Shown piece by piece: positions 17,765 through 26,747 of a stretch of DNA of 64,000 nucleotides. The DNA comes from Roseiterribacter gracilis (GTDB lineage Bacteria > Pseudomonadota > Alphaproteobacteria > BOG-932 > Roseiterribacteraceae). Position 1 is the stretch's first letter; each line of letters begins with the position of its first letter. Made by a program: the position numbers and the translations under genes. The stretch covers positions 2,108,001-2,172,000 of the forward strand of contig BOPV01000001.1 in the NCBI GenBank assembly GCA_018332375.1, in the 5' to 3' direction. Under the pieces are notes generated by a model. It was not told the DNA's origin. It did not search any database and saw only the letters and a program-made list of their open reading frames with translations.

Positions 17765-18208
17765 ATGCCTAGCACCGTGCATTTGCACCGCGTCCTTACG
17801 ACCAGCCCCGAGAAAGTCTATCGCGCGTTTCTGGAAGCGGATGCGCTTGCGAAATGGCTGCCGCCGAACGGCTACACCTGCACCGTCCATGCCTTGGAAC
17901 CGAAGGTCGGCGGCACGTTCAAAATGTCGTTCCGCAACTTCACGACCGGCAACGGCCACTCGTTCGGCGGCACCTATGTCGAACTCGTTCCGGGCGCAAG
18001 CCTGCGCTACACGAACAAGTTCGACGATCCCAACCTGCCTGGCGAAATGCAGGTCGAGGTGACGCTGAAGAAAGTATCGTGCGGCACCGAAGTCGAGATC
18101 ACACAAGCCGGAATCCCTGACGTCATTCCGCGTGAAGGCTGCTATCTCGGCTGGCAGGAGTCGCTGCGCAATCTCGCCCGGTTGGTCGAGCCGGAGATCA
18201 ATCAGTAA
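17765..18208 (+). CDS. AHSA1/SRPBCC-family protein
   Basis: A 147-residue START-like protein. The typical opening is LTTSPEKVYRAFLEADALAKWLPP, followed by GGTFKMSF, the strand GTYVELVPGASLRYT and a closing helix (GWQESLRNLARLVEP). The fold makes a hydrophobic ligand cavity. AGGA precedes the ATG. It likely forms a small operon with the YCII-like gene. The ligand is not known. Confidence 0.85.
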   Translation: MPSTVHLHRVLTTSPEKVYRAFLEADALAKWLPPNGYTCTVHALEPKVGGTFKMSFRNFTTGNGHSFGGTYVELVPGASLRYTNKFDDPNLPGEMQVEVTLKKVSCGTEVEITQAGIPDVIPREGCYLGWQESLRNLARLVEPEINQ

Positions 18209-18240
18209 CGCCGCGTCATCGGTATGGAACGGCGTTCGAG

Positions 18241-18942
18241 CTAGACCGCCGTTCCAACCACGCGCCCGATGCCGGCCGTCAGCGCCATCGCAAGCGCGCC
18301 CCAGAATGTCACGCGCAACGTCGCGCGCCACACGCCGGCACCGCCTGCACGCGCGCCGATTGCGCCCAGCAGGCCCAAGAACAACAGCGACGCAACCGAG
18401 ACGAACGGCACGATCCAGCTCGATGGCGCAAGCAGCACCATCGCCAGCGGCATTGCAGCGCCGGTTGTGAAGGTCGCAGCCGACGTGAACGCCGCTTGGA
18501 TCGGACGCGCGGTGGTGATTTCGGAAATGCCCAACTCGTCGCGCGCGTGTGCACCCAACGCGTCGTGCGCCATCAGTTGGGTTGCAACTTTGTCGGCGGT
18601 TTCCGCGTCGAGGCCGCGCGCTTCGTAGATCGCAGCCAGCTCGGCCTGTTCGGCGCCGGGGCTTGCCGCCAGCTCGCCGCGTTCGCGCGCGAGATCGGCT
18701 TGTTCGGTGTCGGACTGCGAAGACACCGACACATATTCGCCGGCCGCCATCGACATGGCGCCCGCAACCAGTCCGGCCGCACCCGCGATCAGAATATCAG
18801 CGCGCTGGGCCGAAGCCGCTGCGACGCCGACGATCAGGCTGGCGGTTGAAACAATTCCGTCGTTGGCACCCAGCACCGCTGCACGCAGCCAGCCGATACG
18901 AGAGACCAGATGATGCTCGGTATGCCGCCGCAGTCGTGACAT
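18241..18942 (-). CDS. VIT1/CCC1-family iron/manganese transporter
   Basis: A 233-residue membrane protein. The family opener is LRAAVLGANDGIVSTASLIVGVA, then GLVAGAMSMAAGEYVSVSSQ with the conserved Met/Glu metal residues, a cytoplasmic metal-binding helical domain (residues about 80-150) and three C-terminal membrane helices. Such proteins move Fe2+ or Mn2+ out of the cytosol. The ATG at 18942 follows GGGAG; an upstream start at 18981 is less likely. Confidence 0.88.
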   Translation of the reverse strand: MSRLRRHTEHHLVSRIGWLRAAVLGANDGIVSTASLIVGVAAASAQRADILIAGAAGLVAGAMSMAAGEYVSVSSQSDTEQADLARERGELAASPGAEQAELAAIYEARGLDAETADKVATQLMAHDALGAHARDELGISEITTARPIQAAFTSAATFTTGAAMPLAMVLLAPSSWIVPFVSVASLLFLGLLGAIGARAGGAGVWRATLRVTFWGALAMALTAGIGRVVGTAV

Positions 18943-18997
18943 GCGAATCTCCCGGTTCGTTCCGGAAGCAGCATGCCACAACTGCGTCGTCGCTAGT

Positions 18998-19903
18998 TCA
19001 ATTCACCGCAGCACCGGGCCGCACTTCGACCCGCTGCATCTGGCCGAACTTGCCCGCGTTGAAATCATCAATCGCTTGATGAATCTCGGCTTCGCTATTC
19101 ATCACGAACGGACCATAGCCCGCGATCGGCTCGTCGATCGGCGCGCCGCTCAGCAGCAGCACCGCGGCGTCGCTGTTGGCTTCGAGCGTGACGCTGTTGC
19201 CGCTACGGTCGAGCTTCACCAGCTGCGTGTCGCGCACGACCTCGGTGCCGTTGACCAGTACCGGACCGCGCAGCACGACCAGCAGCATCGTGCGACCGTC
19301 CGGCACCGACAAGGTGACCTGCTTGTCGCGCTGCAGGAACACGTCCCACACGTCGAGCGACGTGAAGGTGCGCGCCGGCCCCTTGTTGCCTTCATAGTCG
19401 CCCGCGATGACGCGCAGCGAACCGGCGTCGTTCGGCAATTGCACGGTCGGGATCTGCGTCGACAACAAGGTCTGGTAGCCGGGCGTGGCCATCTTGTCCT
19501 TGGCCGGCAGATTCACCCATAGCTGCACCATTTCCATCGTGCCGCCATTGCGCGTGAAGTCGGGCGAGTGAAACTCGTCGTGCAGAATGCCGGCACCCGC
19601 CGTCATCCATTGCACGTCACCAGGACCGATCTTGCCGCTTTGGCCGGTCGAATCCCGATGCGCCAGCTCGCCCTGATAGACGATGGTGACGGTTTCAAAC
19701 CCCCGGTGCGGATGTTCGCCGACGCCGCGCGCTGCGGCCGACGGTTTGAACTCCATCGGCGCCGCATAGTCGAGCATCAGGAACGGGCTGACCTCGTTGC
19801 CGTGCGTGCCGTACGAAAACAGCGTGCGCACCGGAAACCCGTCGCCGACCCAATGCGGACGCGGCGCTTCTTCGATTCCGATAATCTTCTTGGGCGTAGT
19901 CAC
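18998..19903 (-). CDS. pirin family protein, GTG start
   Basis: A 301-residue bicupin. The metal site is in EHPHRGFETVTIVYQGELAHRDS and HDEFHSP; QWMTAGAGILHDE is the pirin hallmark. Bacterial pirins act as quercetinase-like or regulatory proteins in the cytoplasm, and the exact role varies. The GTG at 19903 has a strong GAGGAGA Shine-Dalgarno. Same strand as the VIT1-like gene, with a 55-base gap. Confidence 0.9.
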   Translation of the reverse strand: MTTPKKIIGIEEAPRPHWVGDGFPVRTLFSYGTHGNEVSPFLMLDYAAPMEFKPSAAARGVGEHPHRGFETVTIVYQGELAHRDSTGQSGKIGPGDVQWMTAGAGILHDEFHSPDFTRNGGTMEMVQLWVNLPAKDKMATPGYQTLLSTQIPTVQLPNDAGSLRVIAGDYEGNKGPARTFTSLDVWDVFLQRDKQVTLSVPDGRTMLLVVLRGPVLVNGTEVVRDTQLVKLDRSGNSVTLEANSDAAVLLLSGAPIDEPIAGYGPFVMNSEAEIHQAIDDFNAGKFGQMQRVEVRPGAAVN

Positions 19904-20088
19904 AGCCGTATCTCCTCAAGCGGCCGAGAATTCAGCCGCAACGAGGCAATAGATGGTCAGCGGCGGCGGTGCGGGAAGAGGCGCCTGCTAGACCACAGCG
20001 TCCTATGCGTGGAACGCCCGACGTAGCCAACGCTGACCGGTCGCCGCCGCGTCCAGAACAACGGCGTTTTGTGCGGACCTTCTGCAAG

Positions 20089-20637
20089 TTATGCCGGCAA
20101 CGAGCCTGCTGGCACGGCGCGTACGAGGAACGTTCCAGCGCCTTCGCGAAGACGTTTTGCAGATCGATATGCATCCGAACGCCAGAACGCTTCGATTGCC
20201 TGTACGTCCGGAAAGGACGCAACCACGATCGCGTCCGTGCGCCGCACACCTGCCATCGGCTGCACCTGTTCCGCCGATGCCAAGACCAGATAGCGCCCGC
20301 CAAAACGTTCGTAGATCGGGGGCAGCGCAGCGTTATATGCAGCCTTCTTCGGCGCGTCGGTAAACGATCCCTGCACGATGAGATACGCGCCGTCGCCGGG
20401 CACAGGCTCGCGTCGGCCGGGCACGGTCACCACCGACGCGTCGCCGGGAACTGCGTGCGGCAGCTCGGCTCCGAGCAGCGCGAAGAGAATGCCTCGCGCG
20501 TCCGCAGCTCCTTCAAGCCATGTGATCCGGGCGGCCGGCGCATGGCTGAGCACCAGCGCATCTTTCGGCACCGCGGCGCTCACATCGCCGCGCCCTTGCG
20601 CGAAGAGATACCGGAGCGGACGAGACAGGTCGGTCAC
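20089..20637 (-). CDS. DUF1330 family protein, GTG start
   Basis: About 182 residues. The C-terminal half is a DUF1330/NIPSNAP-like ferredoxin fold: GAYLIVQGSFTDAPKKAAY, YERFGGRYLVLAS, VVASFPDVQAIEAFWRSDAY. The N-terminal half (RYLFAQGRGD, ALVLSHAPAARITW) may be a second, diverged copy of the fold. The open frame extends to 21147, but that part is antisense to the S41 peptidase; the GTG at 20637 after GGGAAT is preferred. Function unknown. Confidence 0.72.
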   Translation of the reverse strand: MTDLSRPLRYLFAQGRGDVSAAVPKDALVLSHAPAARITWLEGAADARGILFALLGAELPHAVPGDASVVTVPGRREPVPGDGAYLIVQGSFTDAPKKAAYNAALPPIYERFGGRYLVLASAEQVQPMAGVRRTDAIVVASFPDVQAIEAFWRSDAYRSAKRLREGAGTFLVRAVPAGSLPA

Positions 20638-20787
20638 GCAATTCCCGTTCAGTTCTTTGCCGCAAGCGAGGTGCCTTGGCCGGCCTGCCGGTCGAGCGTC
20701 GCAACGGACGCCTTCGACAGCAAACAGAATGTGAAGACGCGCCGCCAGGCGCCGACGCCGCATGCCGCCGCGCTGCTGCTGCGTAAG

Positions 20788-22287
20788 ATGGCGTGTCTTT
20801 CCCGATCGCAGGAACCGCCCGTGCCCACTCGTCGCTCGTTCCTTCAAGGTGCCGCCGCGAGCTTCGCGACAATCGCACCGCGTGCCGCATCGGCAGCCCC
20901 CACGATCGACGTCGAAGCGCAGCAGCGCGACGTTGCGATCCTGCAGAACGCGTATGAAGCGCTGCATCCAGGCCTGTACCGCTACAACACGCCCGACATG
21001 ATGGCGGCGCGCTTCGCGGCGCTGCGCAATTCCCTGTCCTGGCCGCGCACGCTGCCCGACGTCTATCTCGAGCTGGCGCGCTTCACCGCCGCAATCCGAT
21101 GCGGCCACACCTATCCCAACCCGTTCAACCAAAGCGAGGCAGTACAAAAGACGTTGTTTTCGAATTGCGACCGTCTACCGCTGCATTTCCGATGGATTGG
21201 CGAACGCATGGTCGTGCTGCGGGATCTCGCCGAGCATGGACTGGAGCGCGGCAGTGAGATTGTTGCGCTGAACGGGATGCACACAAGCAGCCTGTTGCAG
21301 CAATTGCTGCCGCTGGCCCGCGCTGACGGCAGTAACGACGGAAAGCGCACGCGATTGCTCGAACTGCGCGGCGTCGACCGCTGGGAAGCGTTCGACCTGT
21401 ATATGCCGCTGCGCTTTCCCGACCTCCTCGCGCGTGAGACCGTCGACGCGACGGTACGCACGCCGGCAGGGTCGCAGCGCCGAGTGCCATTGCGGTGGAT
21501 GACGGCGGAGCAGCGGCGCGCGGCGGCGCCGCTTCCCGCACGCGATGCAAAGACGCCTTGGCGCATGGAGATGCTGCGGGACGGCGTCGCGCTCCTCACC
21601 ATGCCGAGCTGGACCGTTTACGGCAGCGACAAAAGCTGGGCGGCCGAACTGGACGCCGATCTCGATGCGCTGGCGGCGCGCAACGCGCGGGCGCTGGTGA
21701 TCGACCTCCGCGGGAACGAAGGTGGCGTCGATGTCGGTGATCGGATTTTGGCACGTCTGATCGACGCGCCGCTGCCGTCTTCCTATCGGCGCCTGGTTCG
21801 CTACCGGCGCGTGCCTGACGAGTTGGGGCCGTTCCTCTCCACCTGGGACAAATCGTTTCGCGACTGGGGGTCGCGCGCGATCGGACCTGACGCGGCCGGC
21901 TGGTACACGCTGCGGCGCGACGATGACGGCGACGACATCGTGAAGCCGGCGGGCGCGCGCTTTCGCGGCCGCGTCGTGGTTCTGGTCGATGCCGCCAATA
22001 GTTCTGCGACCTTCCAATTCATCGAGCGCGTGCGAACGCATCGGCTTGCGACGCTGGTCGGCCAGCGCACCGGCGGCAATCTGCGCGGCATCAATGGTGG
22101 TGCGTTTTTCTTCGTACGGCTGCCGGGAAGCGGACTGGAGGTCGATCTGCCGTTGGTCGGGACATTTCCGCCGCGGGCGCAGCCGGATGCCGGCATTACG
22201 CCGGACGTGGCGGTCAAGCCGACCGCGCGTGACGTCGCCACGGGCACGGATACCGAACTGGAAGCCGCGCTGGCGCTGTTGCGCTAG
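20788..22287 (+). CDS. Tat-exported S41-family peptidase
   Basis: About 499 residues. The N-terminus has a twin-arginine signal (TRRSFLQGAAASFATIAP, cleavage near AASA). A weak PDZ-like stretch (GSEIVALNG) precedes the S41 catalytic domain: ALVIDLRGNEGG, the Ser nucleophile region VLVDAANSSATFQF, then LVGQRTGGNLRG and a closing AGITPDVAV. The ATG at 20788 or the GTG at 20821 (after AGGAA) could be the start; both keep the Tat motif. The much longer open frame from 19969 is antisense to DUF1330. Periplasmic, substrate unknown. Confidence 0.82.
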   Translation: MACLSRSQEPPVPTRRSFLQGAAASFATIAPRAASAAPTIDVEAQQRDVAILQNAYEALHPGLYRYNTPDMMAARFAALRNSLSWPRTLPDVYLELARFTAAIRCGHTYPNPFNQSEAVQKTLFSNCDRLPLHFRWIGERMVVLRDLAEHGLERGSEIVALNGMHTSSLLQQLLPLARADGSNDGKRTRLLELRGVDRWEAFDLYMPLRFPDLLARETVDATVRTPAGSQRRVPLRWMTAEQRRAAAPLPARDAKTPWRMEMLRDGVALLTMPSWTVYGSDKSWAAELDADLDALAARNARALVIDLRGNEGGVDVGDRILARLIDAPLPSSYRRLVRYRRVPDELGPFLSTWDKSFRDWGSRAIGPDAAGWYTLRRDDDGDDIVKPAGARFRGRVVVLVDAANSSATFQFIERVRTHRLATLVGQRTGGNLRGINGGAFFFVRLPGSGLEVDLPLVGTFPPRAQPDAGITPDVAVKPTARDVATGTDTELEAALALLR

Positions 22288-22305
22288 CAAGTTGGGAGAA
22301 CGGAC

Positions 22306-22746
22306 ATGAAGCACGCGTCGCCTGGTTTGCTGCTCGCGGCTTTTCTATGGGCATTGCCGCCGACGCCGTTCGCGTCTGCCGCCGATCTGATCATCGACGT
22401 CACCAACGTGCGGTCATCGCGCGGCCATGTTGCGTTAGCCGTCTGCGATCCCGAACGGTTCGGCGGCCCGGATTGCACGCTGGTGGGTGCGTCGGAAGCG
22501 CGCGAAGGCACGACGCGCGTCATCGTGCGCAACGTGCCGCCCGGACGATGGGCGGTCGAGGCGTTTCACGACGAGAACGACAACCAGCAATTCGACACCA
22601 ACTTTCTGGGCCTGCCGACCGAAGGATTCGGCTTTTCCAATGATCCGCGGCTGCGCGGCAAACCGCTGTTCGAGGAAAGCGCGATCGACGTGCGCGAACC
22701 GCGCACCGAGATCACACTTCGTCTGCGCAACTCGCTATTCGAATAG
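22306..22746 (+). CDS. exported DUF2141 protein
   Basis: A 146-residue protein with a Sec signal (LLLAAFLWALPPTPFASAA) and a DUF2141 domain: DLIIDVTNVRSSRGHVALAVCD, AVEAFHDENDNQQFDTNFLG, PTEGFGFSNDP. The last motif is highly characteristic. GGGAGAA precedes the ATG. It is 18 bases after the S41 gene and 184 bases before the first desaturase gene; DUF2141 genes are seen next to carotenoid genes in some bacteria, but a role there is only association. Confidence 0.85.
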   Translation: MKHASPGLLLAAFLWALPPTPFASAADLIIDVTNVRSSRGHVALAVCDPERFGGPDCTLVGASEAREGTTRVIVRNVPPGRWAVEAFHDENDNQQFDTNFLGLPTEGFGFSNDPRLRGKPLFEESAIDVREPRTEITLRLRNSLFE

Positions 22747-22930
22747 TGCTCGCTGCGATCAAAATATGCGGCGAGCGCAAGCAGTTTTTTCATCGTAACG
22801 CCCGCATTTGCAACCTCTTCACAGCGCAACATTTCTCGGTCGATTCATGCGTGTGCGCGCACTTCCCTTGTCGCGGATTCATTCTAGCTAGCCGCGAAAC
22901 AGACAAACAAACAGGCGGCTACAGGGGAGC

Positions 22931-24472
22931 ATGAAACAACGCGTCGTCGTCATCGGTGCGGGGCCGGGCGGGCTCGCAGCAGGGATGTTGTTGGGCCAGA
23001 CCGATCTCGAGGTAACCATTCTCGAACGGCAGCCGCATGTCGGCGGCCGCTCGGCGTCGATCCAGTCCGACGGATTCACCTTCGACACGGGTCCGACATT
23101 CTTTCTGTACCCACGCGTGCTCGAGGAAATCTTCCGCGCCTGCGGACGCGAGCTGCAGCGCGAAATCGAGATGACGCGCCTCGATCCGATGTACCGGGTG
23201 CAATTCGAAGGCGGCGAAGTCGTCGACGCGACGTCGTGCGTGGAGCGGATGCAGGCGCAGATCGCGGCCTTCTCGCCGCACGACGCCGCCAACCTTCCCT
23301 TCTATCTCGCCGAGAATCGCAACAAGCTCGAACGGTTCCGGCCCGTCCTGGAACGGCATTTCGATTCGGTGCGCGATCTGCTTGCGCCCGAATTGCTGCG
23401 CGCCCTGCCGCAGCTCAAACCCTGGTCGAGCGTCGATCGCGACCTGACGCGTTGGTTCGACGATCCGCGCACGCGGCTGATCTTTTCGTTTCAGACCAAA
23501 TATCTCGGCATGTCGCCGTTCCGCTGCCCCAGCCTGTTCACCATCCTCGCGTTCCTCGAATACGAACACGGCGTGTTCCATCCCACGGGCGGCTGCGGCG
23601 CGCTGATGGAAAAGATGGCCGAGCTGGTGGTCGAGTCGGGCGTCGATCTGCGCCTCAACGAACCGGTGACCGAAATTCTATTCGAAGGACGCCGCGCCGT
23701 CGGCGTGCGCACGGCAGAGCGCGTCTATCCCGCCGACGCGGTCGTCATCAACGCCGACTTTGCGCACGCGATGAGCAGCCTGGTTCCGAACCATCTGCGT
23801 CGTCGCTGGAGCGATGCGAAGCTGGCGCAGAAACGGTATAGCTGCTCGACCTTCATGCTGTATCTCGGGCTCGATGGCGATCTCGACGTCGAGCATCACA
23901 CGATTTTTCTCGCCGACGAGTATCGCCGCAACATCGCCGAAATCGAAGGCGGCGCGCTCAGCGCGCAGCCGTCCTTCTACGTGCAGAATGCATGCCGCAC
24001 CGATCCCAGCCTGGCGCCGCCCGGCTGCTCAACCTTGTACGCGCTCGTCCCGGTGCCGAACTTGTCGCGCCCGTTGGATTGGCGCGACGCGCAGGCCTAT
24101 CGCGCACGCACGATCGCACGGCTGGAAAACGCACTTGGGATCCGCGATCTGGAAAAGCGCATCCGCGTCGAAAAAATGTTGAGCCCACGCGACTGGGAGC
24201 AGCAGCTCGGCGTCTACAAGGGCGCAACGTTCAACCTGACTCATTCGATGGATCAGATGCTGCACCGCAGACCGCGCAACCGGTTTGAGGAATTTGACGG
24301 CATCTATCTCGTCGGCGGCGGCACGCATCCCGGGTCGGGGCTGCCGGTCATTTTTGAATCGGCGCGCATTTCGACCCGGCTGATGCAACAGGATCTGGAA
24401 TTCCGTGCAAGCTGGGAAGCCAATTCGAGTCCGCGCGAACCAAGCGGACCAATGCAGGGGGCAATGGCATGA
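22931..24472 (+). CDS. CrtI/CrtN-type carotenoid desaturase or oxidase (first)
   Basis: A 513-residue FAD-dependent amine-oxidase-fold protein. The dinucleotide site is VVVIGAGPGGLAAG with HVGGRSAS following, the middle has FEYEHGVFHPTGGCGALMEKM-like family strands and the C-terminus has the carotenoid desaturase signature LVGGGTHPGSGLPVIFESAR. AGGGGAG precedes the ATG. It heads a run of four genes all joined by 4-base overlaps. CrtI, CrtN and CrtD/CrtP-type enzymes cannot be separated by eye; a C30 substrate is suggested by the CrtQ-like partner. Confidence 0.85.
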   Translation: MKQRVVVIGAGPGGLAAGMLLGQTDLEVTILERQPHVGGRSASIQSDGFTFDTGPTFFLYPRVLEEIFRACGRELQREIEMTRLDPMYRVQFEGGEVVDATSCVERMQAQIAAFSPHDAANLPFYLAENRNKLERFRPVLERHFDSVRDLLAPELLRALPQLKPWSSVDRDLTRWFDDPRTRLIFSFQTKYLGMSPFRCPSLFTILAFLEYEHGVFHPTGGCGALMEKMAELVVESGVDLRLNEPVTEILFEGRRAVGVRTAERVYPADAVVINADFAHAMSSLVPNHLRRRWSDAKLAQKRYSCSTFMLYLGLDGDLDVEHHTIFLADEYRRNIAEIEGGALSAQPSFYVQNACRTDPSLAPPGCSTLYALVPVPNLSRPLDWRDAQAYRARTIARLENALGIRDLEKRIRVEKMLSPRDWEQQLGVYKGATFNLTHSMDQMLHRRPRNRFEEFDGIYLVGGGTHPGSGLPVIFESARISTRLMQQDLEFRASWEANSSPREPSGPMQGAMA

Positions 24473-25986
24473 AAGTCGGCGTGATCGGCGGCGGCCTTGG
24501 CGGTCTAGCAGCAGCGTGCGTGCTGGCAGCGCGTGGACACGCCGTGACCTTGTTCGACAAAAATCCCTGGCTAGGCGGCAAAGCGGCGTTGCTGGAAGAG
24601 CGCGGCTTCCGGTTCGACATGGGGCCGACGATCCTCACCGTGCCCCGCGTGCTGCGCCGGATTTTCGAAGAAGCCGGACACAAGCTCGAAGACCGGTTGG
24701 AGCTGATCCGGCTCGATCCGCAATGGCGCTGCTTCTTTGACGACGGGTCCGTGCTCGATCTGGTCGAAGACGTACCGGCAATGGCGACGAGAATTGCCGA
24801 ATTCACCGGCGCACGCGCCGACGCGCAGGGCTATCAGGATTTTCTCGCTCTATCCGAGCGGCTGCACGGCATCAGCGAGAAGTTCTTTTTCTGGCGGCCG
24901 GTCGAAGATGTGCGCGACACGATCGACTTCAAAGCCAACCTGAAAGCGTCGACCTTGCGCGACGTGCTTGCCCTGCGCATGGGCCAATCGGTCGCCGGCA
25001 CGATCCGCAAACGCGTCGGCGACGAACGCGTGGCGCAGATGCTCGACCACTTCACGCAATATGTCGGCTCGTCGCCTTACGCGTCGCCCGCTGTTTTGTG
25101 TTCGATCGCGCACATGCAGACACAGGACGGCATCTGGTACCCGGTCGGCGGCACGCGCGCAGTCGCGGTCGCGCTGACGCGATTGCTGGGCGAACTGGGC
25201 GGCGAGATCCGTTCGTCGACCGGCATCGGCAAGATCGAGCAAGACGGGCGGAAAGTGACCGGCCTGTTCACCGATGCCGGCGAGCGCATCGCGTTTGATG
25301 CGGTCGTGTCCAACATGGATGCGGTGCGCACCTACCGCGACCTGCTCGGCGGCAGCATCGGCGAACGGTTCGAACGCCGCCGCGACGACGAGCCTGCCTG
25401 TTCGGGCGTGGTTCTGTATCTCGGCCTCGACCAGGGCTACGAGCATCTGGCGCATCACGATTTCGTTTTCAGCCGCGACGCGGAAGAAGAATTCCGCGCC
25501 ATCTACGACGACGGCGAGCCGGCGCCGGATCCGACCTGCTATCTCGCAGCGCCAGCGCGCACCGAGCCGGGTGTGGCGCCGCCCGGCGGCGAAGCGCTCT
25601 ACGTGCTGGTCCACGCACCGTATCTGCGCCCGCACCATGACTGGAACGCGATGTTCCCGGCCTATCGGCAAGTCATTCTGGACAAGCTGAAACGCACGGC
25701 CGGGCTTGCAGACATCGAAGACCGGATTGTCGTCGAGCGGCATCTGACGCCCCAGGATATTCACGATCGCTACAAGGTGCTGAACGGCGCCATCTACGGT
25801 CTTGCGAGCCACGGCAAGTTTTTCGGCGCGTTCAAACCGGGCAATCGTTCGCGCCAGTTGCGCGGCCTGTATCTCGCGGGCGGCGCAGCGCATCCGGGAC
25901 CGGGCATGCCGATGGTGATGATGTCGGGCTGGATCGCCGCCGACGCGCTGGACCAGGATCATCGCAGCGGCGTGCTCGCCGCGTGA
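24469..25986 (+). CDS. CrtI/CrtP-type carotenoid desaturase or oxidase (second)
   Basis: A 505-residue paralogue of the preceding enzyme: VGVIGGGLGGLAAA at the N-terminus, WLGGKAALLE, the GIWYPVGGTRAVAVAL middle and LAGGAAHPGPGMPMVMMSG at the C-terminus. ATG overlaps the upstream stop as ATGA, so the two are translationally coupled and probably work on the same polyene chain, one as desaturase and one as desaturase or terminal oxidase. FAD-dependent, membrane-associated. Confidence 0.85.
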   Translation: MKVGVIGGGLGGLAAACVLAARGHAVTLFDKNPWLGGKAALLEERGFRFDMGPTILTVPRVLRRIFEEAGHKLEDRLELIRLDPQWRCFFDDGSVLDLVEDVPAMATRIAEFTGARADAQGYQDFLALSERLHGISEKFFFWRPVEDVRDTIDFKANLKASTLRDVLALRMGQSVAGTIRKRVGDERVAQMLDHFTQYVGSSPYASPAVLCSIAHMQTQDGIWYPVGGTRAVAVALTRLLGELGGEIRSSTGIGKIEQDGRKVTGLFTDAGERIAFDAVVSNMDAVRTYRDLLGGSIGERFERRRDDEPACSGVVLYLGLDQGYEHLAHHDFVFSRDAEEEFRAIYDDGEPAPDPTCYLAAPARTEPGVAPPGGEALYVLVHAPYLRPHHDWNAMFPAYRQVILDKLKRTAGLADIEDRIVVERHLTPQDIHDRYKVLNGAIYGLASHGKFFGAFKPGNRSRQLRGLYLAGGAAHPGPGMPMVMMSGWIAADALDQDHRSGVLAA

Positions 25987-26747
25987 ACGACCGGCGCGCG
26001 ATGTTGGCGGAGCGGATTCTGCAACGGCGCAGCGCGTTCGTGTGCGATGTCCTTGGCCGATATTTCGCGTGGTTCTTGGCGCGCAACTTTCATGCGGTCC
26101 GCATCGCGCGATCGGGCGCGCGACCGCCCTTCCGCGGCGGCCCATTGATCGTCGTCAGCAACCACCCGTCCTGGTGGGAGCCGGTGATCTATGTGTTGCT
26201 GGGCCGAACCTTGTTCCGCGACCGGATCGGGTTCGGGCCGATGGATGAAACGGGCTTGCGCAAATACCGCATTCTCGAACGGTTCGGCGTCTTCGGCGTC
26301 GATCTGCACAGCCGCGCCGGCGCGCTGGACTTCGTTGCCGTTGCGCAACGCCTTCTCGCAGCGCCGGAACGGATGTTGTGGATCGCAGCGCAAGGGCGGT
26401 TTGCCGACGCGCGCGAACGGCCGGTGCGACTGCGCGCTGGCCCGGCCCATCTCGCGCGCCGCATGCCAAACGTCCAGCTCGTTCCGCTCGCGATCGAACT
26501 CGCCTTCTGGGACGAGCGCTATCCCGAAATCTTTCTGCGCTTCGGCCATCCGGTCACCGCCGACGAGGATCTCGACCGCGCGCTGGAAGCAACGATGGAT
26601 GCGCTTGCGCAGGACGTGCAGTCGCGCGACGCGGCACGGTTCGACCTGCTGCTTGGCGGCAAGGCCGGTGTCGGCGGCGTCTATGACATGACGCGGCGCT
26701 TTGCATCCTGGGCGCGCTTCAAGCGGTTCCACGCAGGGCATCGATGA
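25983..26747 (+). CDS. PlsC-like acyltransferase with H-x4-E in place of H-x4-D, GTG start
   Basis: A 254-residue lysophospholipid-acyltransferase-fold protein. Block I reads SNHPSWWEP, so the usual catalytic Asp of NH-x4-D is Glu. Block II is seen as FGVDLHSRAG and block III as WIAAQGRFADAR in place of the usual FPEGTRS. GTG start overlapping the desaturase stop (GTGA). In the operon it would transfer a fatty acid to the carotenoid end group or to its sugar, by analogy with staphyloxanthin acylation, although CrtO itself is a different family. Confidence 0.78.
   Translation: MNDRRAMLAERILQRRSAFVCDVLGRYFAWFLARNFHAVRIARSGARPPFRGGPLIVVSNHPSWWEPVIYVLLGRTLFRDRIGFGPMDETGLRKYRILERFGVFGVDLHSRAGALDFVAVAQRLLAAPERMLWIAAQGRFADARERPVRLRAGPAHLARRMPNVQLVPLAIELAFWDERYPEIFLRFGHPVTADEDLDRALEATMDALAQDVQSRDAARFDLLLGGKAGVGGVYDMTRRFASWARFKRFHAGHR

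Noticed and set aside
19969..20787. N-terminal extension of the S41 peptidase frame
   Set aside because: It would be antisense to the DUF1330 gene, and the Tat signal must be near the N-terminus, which fits a start at 20788 or 20821.
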